Source: Acipenser ruthenus (Eukaryota > Chordata > Actinopteri > Acipenseriformes > Acipenseridae). From it: 64,000 nucleotides of DNA. The notes under the pieces are model-generated. The model was not told where the DNA came from. It did not search any database and saw only the letters and a list, made by a program, of their open reading frames with translations. The stretch is from positions 11,173,585 through 11,237,584 of the forward strand of contig NC_081217.1 in NCBI RefSeq assembly GCF_902713425.1. The letters are read 5' to 3'. Positions 9,543 to 19,824 of this stretch are shown here, one piece after another (position 1 is the stretch's first letter; each line of letters opens with the position of its first letter). A program made the translations under genes and the position numbers.

Positions 9543-10303
9543 AGGCATTCTTTTTGTCAATCGCCTTTCTGTCAAGCCAGTAAACCTGTATATAATAAGA
9601 AACATTCAACAGCTCGGAAACACCATAATAGAATCCAATGCGTTTACAAATGTGTTTTGAAACTGTTCATTTTTCACCCAAATGCGGTTCTCAAAAATTG
9701 TTTTGCCTACATTTTTCTATTGCTATTATTATTTTTTCCAGAGTAAGACGAAAAAGCAAACATCCATGAAATAGGTAAACACTGCTACAGCGCTTGAACT
9801 GTCTCAACAAACGTTCAGCTCTAAAACGTGTACATTGAAAGTCTATTAACATCTTTAACACAATCATGTGTGTTCCAATAGCGGCTATTCCACATGGTGA
9901 TCAATAAAGTGAATGCTGGCTTTGTTCACATATTAGCAAGACGTTTTCAGGATTCACGCATATTCTGAACAAGCACACTAGAATATGGTAATGAAAGGAC
10001 AGGAAAATAACAGGTTTATTGGCTTTGGTCTTGTATCGTCACCCTGACTACTGTCAGGTAAGGAAGTGGCATTAATCAAAACGTAATTATGTAAGGTTAC
10101 CAATGCGCAAATACGAAGCATATTAAAACTTCTTCACAATCTTAAATCTTCCCACATGCATTTCAAACACTTACTGATAAGTACGGCCCTTTCCCAATGT
10201 AACTGCTTTGTTTGAACACCAAAGATGGCTTGGATATTTATGAAACCACGATACTATTGTTCCCACTTTCTTTAGAACTACCAAATGTGCGCTTCCCATG
10301 TCA
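9543..10303. other. spacer between the tRNA-Asn relic and tRNA-Arg
   Basis: About 760 bp without a recognised gene. Contains a pyrimidine-rich run ending in CAG, marker m4, the seven-pair ATATTCT/AGAATAT hairpin (9960-9986) and CCTGAC-TACT-GTCAGG (10043-10058), which abuts a perfect splice-donor-like CAG-GTAAGG. Frames are closed throughout. Confidence 0.6.
9551..9555 (+). terminator. remnant terminator of the tRNA-Asn relic
   Basis: TTTTT eight bases after the relic's last base, in the place expected for a tRNA terminator. It supports the view that this was once a transcribed gene in situ. Confidence 0.6.
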
Positions 10304-10377
10304 GCCCTAGTGGCCTAATGGCTAAGGCCACTGGCCTCCTAAGCCAGGGATAGTGGGTTCGAGTCCCATCTGGGGTG
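10304..10377 (+). tRNA. tRNA-Arg (anticodon CCT), reference copy
   Basis: This tRNA would read AGG arginine codons. The acceptor GCCCTAG pairs with CTGGGGT (G1-U72, as in other vertebrate Arg-CCT genes, and one internal T-G pair), with discriminator G. The A box TGGCCTAATGG and B box GGTTCGAGTCC are consensus. The anticodon arm CTGGC-CTCCTAA-GCCAG is perfect, with CCT at 10338-10340. The T stem ends in a G-T pair. At 74 bases it is one longer than the usual vertebrate gene, because CA instead of a single A joins the D stem to the anticodon stem. An alternative fold with a GGCC/GGCC D stem would absorb the extra base. The extra base is in every unit, so it predates amplification. A TTTT run follows three bases after the 3' end. 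Function is plausible but unproven. Confidence 0.93.
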
Positions 10378-10380
10378 GGG

Positions 10381-10384
10381 TTTT
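10381..10384 (+). terminator. Pol III terminator of tRNA-Arg
   Basis: TTTT three bases after the discriminator base, followed by G. It is the minimal vertebrate signal and may be leaky. Repeated at the same offset in every unit. Confidence 0.8.
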
Positions 10385-10435
10385 GTTATAAAATCGAACA
10401 TAATTGTGTTATGTTTTATTGGCATGTGATATTTT

Positions 10436-10542
10436 GTAGATCTTGTTATCTGCTAAGTCCGCTCACGCTAGCCACAACGTGCTTGAGTGCTGTGGCAGCA
10501 GCCATGAAGCAAGTCAGTTTTTCAGTTGAAATCAAGATCTAC
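10436..10542. repeat. nested inverted repeat between Arg and Ser
   Basis: GTAGATCTTG (10436-10445) and CAAGATCTAC (10533-10542) are a perfect 10 bp inverted pair. Inside it, GCCACA (10471-10476) and TGTGGC (10491-10496) form a second stem with a 14-base loop. Present in every unit. No known RNA family was recognised. Confidence 0.55.
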
Positions 10543-10814
10543 TTTGTTTTTTGTGTATGGGTGGTTTGAAAAGATCACTTAAATTGTTACGTATTTTGAA
10601 ATAAAGATGTATTCATTATTATGAACGTTGACAGAAAGGATATTGTATTTACATTTCCCACGTGTGCTTGCCTTGTATAAATCGATGGAGTTTCAACAAA
10701 GGCATTTGACTTCGGTTCATGTTAGCCTATACTGCCATCTGCAGCATTACCGCGGGTGTCTTTTACTTCTTTTGACAATAATATGGATCATTTCACAGTC
10801 CAATGTAAGAACAT

Positions 10815-10896
10815 GTAGTCGTGGCCGAGTGGTTAAGGCGATGGACTAGAAATCCATTGGGGTTTCCCCGCGCAGGTTCGAATCCTGCCGACTACG
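10815..10896 (+). tRNA. tRNA-Ser (anticodon AGA), reference copy
   Basis: This 82-base class II tRNA, with A34 normally edited to inosine, would read UCU, UCC and UCA serine codons. The acceptor GTAGTCG pairs fully with CGACTAC, and the discriminator is G as serine tRNAs need. The A box TGGCCGAGTGG and B box GGTTCGAATCC are perfect. The anticodon arm ATGGA-CTAGAAA-TCCAT is fully paired, with AGA at 10848-10850. The variable arm has a GGGG/CCCC stem. From memory, the sequence is within one or two bases of mammalian tRNA-Ser(AGA), so this is the best preserved serine design one could expect. A run TTTCTTTTT follows the 3' end. It is transcribed toward the convergent tRNA-Ile 165 bp away. Very likely functional. 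Confidence 0.97.
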
Positions 10897-10905
10897 TAAG
10901 CTTTC

Positions 10906-10910
10906 TTTTT
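10906..10910 (+). terminator. Pol III terminator of tRNA-Ser
   Basis: TTTTT nine bases past the gene, preceded by TTTC; an efficient terminator context. Repeated in every unit. Confidence 0.85.
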
Positions 10911-11053
10911 AATTGTATGTGTTCATTCCTAATACATGTTTAAAGATGAGGAATTTGAAATATTACTGGTTCTACTTCATATCGCACCGGTTCATTTTGT
11001 TAAAGAATGTTCATTTTGGCACCATTCCAAATGCTGTGGTTTCTTTAAAGAAG

Positions 11054-11057
11054 AAAA
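11054..11057 (-). terminator. Pol III terminator of tRNA-Ile
   Basis: AAAA on the plus strand gives TTTT four bases past the minus-strand 3' end, followed by CTTC. Repeated in every unit. Confidence 0.8.
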
Positions 11058-11061
11058 GTCA

Positions 11062-11135
11062 TGGCCCGTACGGGGATCGAACCCGCGACCTTGGCGTTAT
11101 TAGCACCACGCTCTAACCAACTGAGCTAACCGGCC
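11062..11135 (-). tRNA. tRNA-Ile (anticodon AAT), reference copy
   Basis: This 74-base tRNA, with A34 normally edited to inosine, would read AUU, AUC and AUA isoleucine codons. On the minus strand the acceptor GGCCGGT pairs with ACGGGCC, with discriminator A. The D arm holds A box TAGCTCAGTTGG, the anticodon arm is TGGTG-CTAATAA-CGCCA with AAT at plus 11099-11101, and the B box GGTTCGATCCC is perfect. As far as I can recall, it matches the mammalian tRNA-Ile(AAT) consensus at every base. TTTT starts four bases past the 3' end. It is convergent with tRNA-Ser and lies downstream of the next unit's tRNA-Leu on the same strand. Very likely functional. Confidence 0.97.
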
Positions 11136-11423
11136 ACACACATGGAGCGCGTTAATAAAACCCGAGAAAAACAAGGCCTGTGGACATTATGATTACCAAG
11201 ATGTTATGTTAAACTCAACAATAACACATTCAAAGTATTGGAAAGGCATAATTAGAGGTCTCATCTTTATGAGGCAGTTTAGCAGTGTGAAGAAAGTGGC
11301 GAGGTGCGGGCTTGCGGTGACTTTCTCTCATTTAAAAAGCTGTGATTTGAATACTAAAAAGAAAAACATGTAAAATTACCAAGCATTCGGTGGACGTTTT
11401 AGAAATAAATTAACAAGAACTGT

Positions 11424-11505
11424 TGTCAGAAGTGGGGTTCGAGCCCACGCCTCCATGGAGACTGCGACCTGACCACAGCGCCTTAGACCGCTCGGCCATC
11501 CTGAC
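11424..11505 (-). tRNA. tRNA-Leu (CAG), unit 4
   Basis: G37 form; no difference from the reference copy was seen. Confidence 0.92.
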
Positions 11506-11926
11506 TTACACCGACGACTTTGCACAACGCTGCAGCACACTGCTGAACCTCCCATGTCTGACGCTGCAGTAAATCACCTGGCGTGTGCGTGTACTTGTTC
11601 TTTTTCTGTTTATATTAAGGAGGGCGACAGGTTTTGTCGCATTTTGTATGGAATCACAAGGACACTCCTCTTACTGAAAGAAAATATACTGCAAACAGAG
11701 CGATCGCTTCACGGTTTGAATCAAAATCAGAACAGTCTGTTAGCAAATGAACTTCATCAAAAAACCACAAAGGCATTACATAAATGTTACAGATATATTT
11801 CGTAGACAGAACAGTTGTAACATATTTGAGTACATTTCTAAACAATCTGCTAATAACAGACATAATCTCAAAGCGCTATAATTTATTTTCAGATCTTATG
11901 AAAGACAAGTATGGTTGCGCATTATA

Positions 11927-12384
11927 TCACAGAAAACAGGATAATCCTAGCGCTTCATTTAATCCCTCGGGTTGTACCATATGGAGATAGAAGATCCATT
12001 TGGATTCACATTGTAATAGTTTTTGATCGAGATTATCACGTCCTCGAGCTTGAAATATTTTTTGTATGCTGCGGTATTTCAGATCTGAAATGGAATGTTT
12101 GGCATCTACGAAATGTCTAGCTAGTGGTGAATGGATATCTTTTCTCCTAATTGAACTTTTATGCTTGCTCATCAATGCGCAATCGTCACTGTCTAGTAGT
12201 TTTACCAACATATTGCAAATGGCAAGGACAAAAAAACAAATAAATGACATGCGTTGAAGCACAGGTCATCACTTGTAAGACACTGTACTCTTTTTTCGTT
12301 GTATGGCTTGTAAAACGCAAACGCATTATCACAGGCGGCACAATTACGACATGGAAAATAATCCAGTAGATTTGTCCAGTACAC
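11927..12384 (-). mobile_element. Penelope-like fossil, unit 4
   Basis: Same broken fragment as the reference copy. Confidence 0.78.
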
Positions 12385-13189
12385 CTAGATCTCTCGAACA
12401 TGTCAATGAGTCAGCCCTTAATAAACACTGTCCGTGTTCATTTCTGTGTATATGACATTGTCTATAACCAATATCTGTTATGTAAGCGTATTGGTATGAA
12501 ACCAATCGCAATTAATGCGATCCGTGTTTTCAGTCAGTTTGATAGTTTTAATCAATCATCGAAAAAGCAGCAGTGCTTTGCAACTGTAGTTCATCTTTCT
12601 TACGTTTTGGTAAGACACCCACTCAGAACGTGTCCGCTTCCTCCAGCCCCCTAAGGAACACTGGAGCGGTCATCAATAACAGCGAGCAGTTGGTCAAAAA
12701 CAACACTCGCTGTCTTCTTCACGCTCAAAAACGAACACTCTCACTCTTCCTCGTGGGTAGCGAGCCCAAACACTTTCAAAACGCATTTCGCTAGCAAATC
12801 ACTATAGAAATGATCCCTGAAAGTATTGTTTTATGGGCAAGTGGCCGACCGTCTCCCTCCAACTCTGAGTGGCACCGGTAGCTGTGCCGGTGACAAATAA
12901 ACAGGAGCACTTTCATATAATGCAATTGCTGTAGCCCAGTGAGTTGTTACAATAACATTTCAAACTCATTCCAGACTGCAGGCGGTTAAAAGCTTAATTG
13001 GGTTCAATTTTTTGGTATGATTTAAAAAGTACGAGCCAGTTGCCTCATTTGCATTGCCTGCCTTCCTCCTTTGCACTGTGACGTCTATCAAACGTGTGCT
13101 TAAAATCTGATGAATACGATTCCCATTTGAACCGTAAATATTTTAATTATACGCATACAGTGTTCTGTTGGGCTCCGAGGGTGTTATCT

Positions 13190-13261
13190 AATAAAACAAC
13201 GTAATCGGTGAGCGCGTTCGGCTTAACCAAAACGTTGCTGTTTCAAGCCCACGCAGGGACG
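13190..13261 (+). pseudogene. tRNA-Asn relic, unit 4
   Basis: Identical to the reference relic. Confidence 0.8.
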
Positions 13262-14022
13262 AGGCATTCTTTTTGTCAATCGCCTTTCTGTCAAGCCAGT
13301 AAACCTGTATATAATAAGAAACATTCAACAGCTCGGAAACACCATAATAGAATCCAATGCGTTTATAAATGTGTTTTGAAACTGTTCATTTTTCACCCAA
13401 ATGCGGTTCTCAAAAATTGTTTTGCCTACATTTTTCTATTGCTATTATTATTTTTTCCAGAGTAAGACGAAAAAGCAAACATCCATGAAATAGGTAAACA
13501 CTGCTACAGCGTTTGAACTGTCTCAACAAACGTTCAGCTCTAAAACGTGTACATTGAAAGTCTATTAACATCTTTAACACAATCATGTGTGTTCCAATAG
13601 CGGCTATTCCACATGGTGATCAATAAAGTGAATGCTGGCTTTGTTCACATATTAGCAAGACGTTTTCAGGATTCACGCATATTCTGAACAAGCACACTAG
13701 AATATGGTAATGAAAGGACAGGAAAATAACAGGTTTATTGGCTTTGGTCTTGTATCGTCACCCTGACTACTGTCAGGTAAGGAAGTGGCATTAATCAAAA
13801 CGTAATTATGTAAGGTTACCAATGCGCAAATACGAAGCATATTAAAACTTCTTCACAATCTTAAATCTTCCCACATGCATTTCAAACACTTACTGATAAG
13901 TACGGCCCTTTCCCAATGTAACTGCTTTGTTTGAACACCAAAGATGGCTTGGATATTTATGAAACCACGATACTATTGTTCCCACTTTCTTTAGAACTAC
14001 CAAATGTGCGCTTCCCATGTCA

Positions 14023-14096
14023 GCCCTAGTGGCCTAATGGCTAAGGCCACTGGCCTCCTAAGCCAGGGATAGTGGGTTCGAGTCCCATCTGGGGTG
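14023..14096 (+). tRNA. tRNA-Arg (CCT), unit 4
   Basis: Identical to the reference copy. Confidence 0.93.
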
Positions 14097-14533
14097 GGGT
14101 TTTGTTATAAAATCGAACATAATTGTGTTATGTTTTATTGGCATGTGATATTTTGTAGATCTTGTTATCTGCTAAGTCCGCTCACGCTAGCCACAACGTG
14201 CTTGAGTGCTGTGGCAGCAGCCATGAAGCAAGTCAGTTTTTCAGTTGAAATCAAGATCTACTTTGTTTTTTGTGTATGGGTGGTTTGAAAAGATCACTTA
14301 AATTGTTACGTATTTTGAAATAAAGATGTATTCATTATTATGAACGTTGACAGAAAGGATATTGTATTTACATTTCCCACGTGTGCTTGCCTTGTATAAA
14401 TCGATGGAGTTTCAACAAAGGCATTTGACTTCGGTTCATGTTAGCCTATACTGCCATCTGCAGCATTACCGCGGGTGTCTTTTACTTCTTTTGACAATAA
14501 TATGGATCATTTCACAGTCCAATGTAAGAACAT

Positions 14534-14615
14534 GTAGTCGTGGCCGAGTGGTTAAGGCGATGGACTAGAAATCCATTGGGGTTTCCCCGCGCAGGTTCGA
14601 ATCCTGCCGACTACG
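14534..14615 (+). tRNA. tRNA-Ser (AGA), unit 4
   Basis: Identical to the reference copy. Confidence 0.97.
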
Positions 14616-14780
14616 TAAGCTTTCTTTTTAATTGTATGTGTTCATTCCTAATACATGTTTAAAGATGAGGAATCTGAAATATTACTGGTTCTACTTCATA
14701 TCGCACCGGTTCATTTAGTTAAAGAATGTTCATTTTGGCACCATTCCAAATGCTGTGGTTTCTTTAAAGAAGAAAAGTCA

Positions 14781-14854
14781 TGGCCCGTACGGGGATCGAA
14801 CCCGCGACCTTGGCGTTATTAGCACCACGCTCTAACCAACTGAGCTAACCGGCC
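14781..14854 (-). tRNA. tRNA-Ile (AAT), unit 4
   Basis: Identical to the reference copy. Confidence 0.97.
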
Positions 14855-15142
14855 ACACACATGGAGCGCGTTAATAAAACCCGAGAAAAACAAGGCCTGC
14901 GGACATTATGATTACCAAGATGTTATGTTAAACTCAACAATAACACATTCAAAGTATTGGAAAGGCATAATTAGAGGTCTCATCTTTATGAGGCAGTTTA
15001 GCAGTGTGAAGAAAGTGGCGAGGTGCGGGCTTGCGGTGACTTTCTCTCATTTAAAAAGCTGTGATTTGAATACTAAAAAGAAAAACATGTAAAATTACCA
15101 AGCATTCGGTGGACGTTTTAGAAATAAATTAACAAGAACTGT

Positions 15143-15224
15143 TGTCAGAAGTGGGGTTCGAGCCCACGCCTCCATGGAGACTGCGACCTGACCACAGCGC
15201 CTTAGACCGCTCGGCCATCCTGAC
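15143..15224 (-). tRNA. tRNA-Leu (CAG), unit 5
   Basis: G37 form; lies before the diverged patch begins and is unchanged. Confidence 0.92.
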
Positions 15225-15645
15225 TTACACCGACGACTTTGCACAACGCTGCAGCACACTGCTGAACCTCCCATGTCTGACGCTGCAGTAAATCACCTGG
15301 CGTGTGCGTGTACTTGTTCTTTTTCTGTTTATATTAAGGAGGGCGACAGGTTTTGTCGCATTTTGTATGGAATCACAAGGACACTCCTCTTACTGAAAGA
15401 AAATATACTGCAAACAGAGCGATCGCTTCACGGTTTGAATCAAAATCAGAACAGTCTGTTAGCAAATGAACTTCATCAAAAAACCACAAAGGCATTACAT
15501 AAATGTTACAGATATATTTCGTAGACAGAACAGTTGTAACATATTTGAGTACATTTCTAAACAATCTGCTAATAACAGACATAATCTCAAAGCGCTATAA
15601 TTTATTTTCAGATCTTATGAAAGACAAGTATGGTTGCGCATTATA

Positions 15646-16103
15646 TCACAGAAAACAGGATAATCCTAGCGCTTCATTTAATCCCTCGGGTTGTACCATA
15701 TGGAGATAGAAGATCCATTTGGATTCACATTGTAATAGTTTTTGATCGAGATTATCACGTCCTCGAGCTTGAAATATTTTTTGTATGCTGCGGTATTTCA
15801 GATCTGAAATGGAATGTTTGGCATCTACGAAATGTCTAGCTAGTGGTGAATGGATATCTTTTCTCCTAATTGAACTTTTATGCTTGCTCATCAATGCGCA
15901 ATCGTCACTGTCTAGTAGTTTTACCAACATATTGCAAATGGCAAGGACAAAAAAACAAATAAATGACATGCGTTGAAGCACAGGTCATCACTTGTAAGAC
16001 ACTGTACTCTTTTTTCGTTGTATGGCTTGTAAAACGCAAACGCATTATCACAGGCGGCACAATTACGACATGGAAAATAATCCAGTAGATTTGTCCAGTA
16101 CAC
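15646..16103 (-). mobile_element. Penelope-like fossil, unit 5
   Basis: Same broken fragment as the reference copy. Confidence 0.78.
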
Positions 16104-16908
16104 CTAGATCTCTCGAACATGTCAATGAGTCAGCCCTTAATAAACACTGTCCGTGTTCATTTCTGTGTATATGACATTGTCTATAACCAATATCTGTTAT
16201 GTAAGCGTATTGGTATGAAACCAATCGCAATTAATGCGATCCGTGTTTTCAGTCAGTTTGATAGTTTTAATCAATCATCGAAAAAGCAGCAGTGCTTTGC
16301 AACTGTAGTTCATCTTTCTTACGTTTTGGTAAGACACCCACTCAGAACGTGTCCGCTTCCTCCAGCCCCCTAAGGAACACTGGAGCGGTCATCAATAACA
16401 GCGAGCAGTTGGTCAAAAACAACACTCGCTGTCTTCTTCACGCTCAAAAACGAACACTCTCACTCTTCCTCGTGGGTAGCGAGCCCAAACACTTTCAAAA
16501 CGCATTTCGCTAGCAAATCACTATAGAAATGATCCCTGAAAGTATTGTTTTATGGGCAAGTGGCCGACCGTCTCCCTCCAACTCTGAGTGGCACCGGTAG
16601 CTGTGCCGGTGACAAATAAACAGGAGCACTTTCATATAATGCAATTGCTGTAGCCCAGTGAGTTGTTACAATAACATTTCAAACTCATTCCAGACTGCAG
16701 GCGGTTAAAAGCTTAATTGGGTTCAATTTTTTGGTATGATTTAAAAAGTACGAGCCAGTTGCCTCATTTGCATTGCCTGCCTTCCTCCTTTGCACTGTGA
16801 CGTCTATCAAACGTGTGCTTAAAATCTGATGAATACGATTCCCATTTGAACCGTAAATATTTTAATTATACGCATACAGTGTTCTGTTGGGCTCCGAGGG
16901 TGTTATCT

Positions 16909-16980
16909 AATAAAACAACGTAATCGGTGAGCGCGTTCGGCTTAACCAAAACGTTGCTGTTTCAAGCCCACGCAGGGACG
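16909..16980 (+). pseudogene. tRNA-Asn relic, unit 5
   Basis: Identical to the reference relic. Confidence 0.8.
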
Positions 16981-17741
16981 AGGCATTCTTTTTGTCAATC
17001 GCCTTTCTGTCAAGCCAGTAAACCTGTATATAATAAGAAACATTCAACAGCTCGGAAACACCATAATAGAATCCAATGCGTTTACAAATGTGTTTTGAAA
17101 CTGTTCATTTTTCACCCAAATGCGGTTCTCAAAAATTGTTTTGCCTACATTTTTCTATTGCTATTATTATTTTTTCCAGAGTAAGACGAAAAAGCAAACA
17201 TCCATGAAATAGGTAAACACTGCTACAGCGCTTGAACTGTCTCAACAAACGTTCAGCTCTAAAACGTGTACATTGAAAGTCTATTAACATCTTTAACACA
17301 ATCATGTGTGTTCCAATAGCGGCTATTCCACATGGTGATCAATAAAGTGAATGCTGGCTTTGTTCACATATTAGCAAGACGTTTTCAGGATTCACGCATA
17401 TTCTGAACAAGCACACTAGAATATGGTAATGAAAGGACAGGAAAATAACAGGTTTATTGGCTTTGGTCTTGTATCGTCACCCTGACTACTGTCAGGTAAG
17501 GAAGTGGCATTAATCAAAACGTAATTATGTAAGGTTACCAATGCGCAAATACGAAGCATATTAAAACTTCTTCACAATCTTAAATCTTCCCACATGCATT
17601 TCAAACACTTACTGATAAGTACGGCCCTTTCCCAATGTAACTGCTTTGTTTGAACACCAAAGATGGCTTGGATATTTATGAAACCACGATACTATTGTTC
17701 CCACTTTCTTTAGAACTACCAAATGTGCGCTTCCCATGTCA

Positions 17742-17815
17742 GCCCTAGTGGCCTAATGGCTAAGGCCACTGGCCTCCTAAGCCAGGGATAGTGGGTTCGA
17801 GTCCCATCTGGGGTG
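17742..17815 (+). tRNA. tRNA-Arg (CCT), unit 5
   Basis: Identical to the reference copy. Confidence 0.93.
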
Positions 17816-18252
17816 GGGTTTTGTTATAAAATCGAACATAATTGTGTTATGTTTTATTGGCATGTGATATTTTGTAGATCTTGTTATCTGCTAAGTCCGC
17901 TCACGCTAGCCACAACGTGCTTGAGTGCTGTGGCAGCAGCCATGAAGCAAGTCAGTTTTTCAGTTGAAATCAAGATCTACTTTGTTTTTTGTGTATGGGT
18001 GGTTTGAAAAGATCACTTAAATTGTTACGTATTTTGAAATAAAGATGTATTCATTATTATGAACGTTGACAGAAAGGATATTGTATTTACATTTCCCACG
18101 TGTGCTTGCCTTGTATAAATCGATGGAGTTTCAACAAAGGCATTTGACTTCGGTTCATGTTAGCCTATACTGCCATCTGCAGCATTACCGCGGGTGTCTT
18201 TTACTTCTTTTGACAATAATATGGATCATTTCACAGTCCAATGTAAGAACAT

Positions 18253-18334
18253 GTAGTCGTGGCCGAGTGGTTAAGGCGATGGACTAGAAATCCATTGGGG
18301 TTTCCCCGCGCAGGTTCGAATCCTGCCGACTACG
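18253..18334 (+). tRNA. tRNA-Ser (AGA), unit 5
   Basis: The gene body equals the reference copy. The 3' flank reads GCTTGCTTTTT, the G at 18342 being the first base of the diverged patch; the TTTTT terminator remains. Confidence 0.97.
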
Positions 18335-18499
18335 TAAGCTTGCTTTTTAATTGTATGTGTTCATTCCTAATACATGTTTAAAGATGAGGAATCTGAAATA
18401 TTACTGGTTCTACTTCATATCGCACCGGTTCATTTTGTTAAAGAATGTTCATTTTGGCACCATTCCAAATGCTGTGGTTTCTTTAAAGAAGAAAAGTCA

Positions 18500-18573
18500 T
18501 GGCCCGTACGGGGATCGAACCCGCGACCTTTTCGTTATTAGCACCACACTCTAACCAACTGAGCTAACCGGCC
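18500..18573 (-). pseudogene. tRNA-Ile (AAT), unit 5, damaged anticodon stem
   Basis: The 3' strand of the anticodon stem reads CGAAA instead of CGCCA, which leaves two mismatches in a five-pair stem. The end of the D stem is GAGT instead of GAGC, which converts a G-C pair to G-T. The A box, B box, anticodon AAT, acceptor and terminator are intact. It could therefore still be transcribed, but the RNA is unlikely to fold or be charged normally. It sits at the start of the diverged patch. Confidence 0.85.
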
Positions 18574-18861
18574 ACACACATGGATCGCGTTAATAAAACC
18601 CGAGAAAAACAAGGCCTGCGGACATTATGATTACCAAGATGTTATGTTAAACTCAACAATAACACATTCAAAGTATTGGAAAGGCATAATTAGAGGTCTC
18701 ATCTTTATGAGGCAGTTTAGCAGTGTGAAGAAAGTGGCGAGGTGCGGGCTTGCGGTGACTTTCTCTCATTTAAAAAGCTGTGATTTGAATACTAAAAAGA
18801 AAAACATGTAAAATTACCAAGCATTCAGTGGACGTTTTAGAAATAAATTAACAAGAACAGT

Positions 18862-18943
18862 TGTCAGAAGTGGGGTTCGATCCCACGCCTCCATGGAGAC
18901 TGCGACCTGACCACAGCGCCTTAGACCGCTCGGCCATCCTGAC
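18862..18943 (-). tRNA. tRNA-Leu (CAG), unit 6, T-loop variant
   Basis: Within the diverged patch. Base 54 is A (T loop ATCGAAC) instead of the C found in other units, so the B box still lacks its first T. Flanking bases on both sides also differ (CAGTTG and TTAGACC). Confidence 0.9.
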
Positions 18944-19364
18944 TTAGACCGACGACTTTGCACAACGCTGCAGCACACTGCTGAACCTCCCATGTCTGAC
19001 GCTGCAGTAAATCACCTGGCGTGTGCGTGTACTTGTTCTTTTTCTGTTTATATTAAGGAGGGCGACAGGTTTTGTCGCATTCTGTATGGAATCACAAGGA
19101 CACTCCTCTTACTGAAAGAAAATATACTGCAAACAGAGCGATCGCTTAACGGTTTGAATCAAAATCAGAACAGTCTGTTAGCAAATGAACTTCATCAAAA
19201 AACCACAAAGGCATTACATAAATGTTACAGATATATTTCGTAGACAGAACAGTTGTAACATATTTGAGTACATTTCTAAACAATCTGCTAATAACAGACA
19301 TAATCTCAAAGCGCTATAATTTATTTTCAGATCTTATGAAAGACAAGTATGGTTGCGCATTATA

Positions 19365-19824
19365 TCACAGAAAACAGGATAATCCTAGCGCTTCATTTAA
19401 TCCCTCGGGTTGTACCATATGGAGATAGAAGATCCATTTGGATTCACATTGTAATAGTTTTTGATCGAGATTATCACGTCCTCGAACTTGAAATATTTTT
19501 TTGTATGCTGCGGTATTTCAGATCTGAAATGGAATGTTTGGCATCTACGAAATGTCTAGCTAGTGGTGAATGGATATCTTTTCTCCTAATTGAACTTTTA
19601 TGCTTGCTCATCAATGCGCAATCGTCACTGTCTAGTAGTTTTACCAACATATTGCAAATGGCAAGGATAAAAAAAACAAATAAATGACATGCGTTGAAGC
19701 ACAGGTCATCACTTGAAAGACACTGTACTCTTTTTTCGTTGTATGGCTTGTAAAACGCAAACGCATTATCACAGGCGGCACAATTACGACATGGAAAAAA
19801 ATCCAGTAGATTTGTCCAGTACAC
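19365..19824 (-). mobile_element. Penelope-like fossil, unit 6, diverged
   Basis: A broken fragment that differs from the other units at several positions, because it lies inside the diverged patch. Confidence 0.78.

Larger units (their letters stand above)
10378..10814. other. spacer between tRNA-Arg and tRNA-Ser
   Basis: Begins with the Arg terminator and contains the nested inverted repeat; the last 300 bp show nothing recognisable beyond AT-rich tracts that form the 5' flank of tRNA-Ser. Confidence 0.6.
7436..11154 (+). repeat. array unit 3 (reference copy)
   Basis: Marker code C,G,C,C,TT. It has the commonest length and no private indels, so detailed descriptions are attached to this unit. 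Confidence 0.97.
11155..14873 (+). repeat. array unit 4
   Basis: Marker code T,G,C,T,CA. Its private base, T at 13366, marks the left limit of the six-unit higher-order match. Confidence 0.97.
14874..18592 (+). repeat. array unit 5 (diverged tail)
   Basis: Marker code C,G,C,C and a hybrid m5 (C then T). From about 18342 it enters a diverged patch that contains a damaged tRNA-Ile. Its six-unit partner is unit 11. Confidence 0.97.

Noticed and set aside
10204-10270. Minus-strand TAGTATCGTGG and GTGTTCAAAC with a CTTTG/CAAAG stem, tRNA-like
   Set aside because: The spacing fits, but the T loop would have nine bases and no anticodon or acceptor stem is found.
10040-10290. Splice-like signals: TTTTTTCCAG near 9740, CAG-GTAAGG at 10055, TTTCTTTAG near 10274
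   Set aside because: The intervals between them contain stops in all frames, and there is no promoter or coding support. Such motifs arise often in AT-rich DNA.
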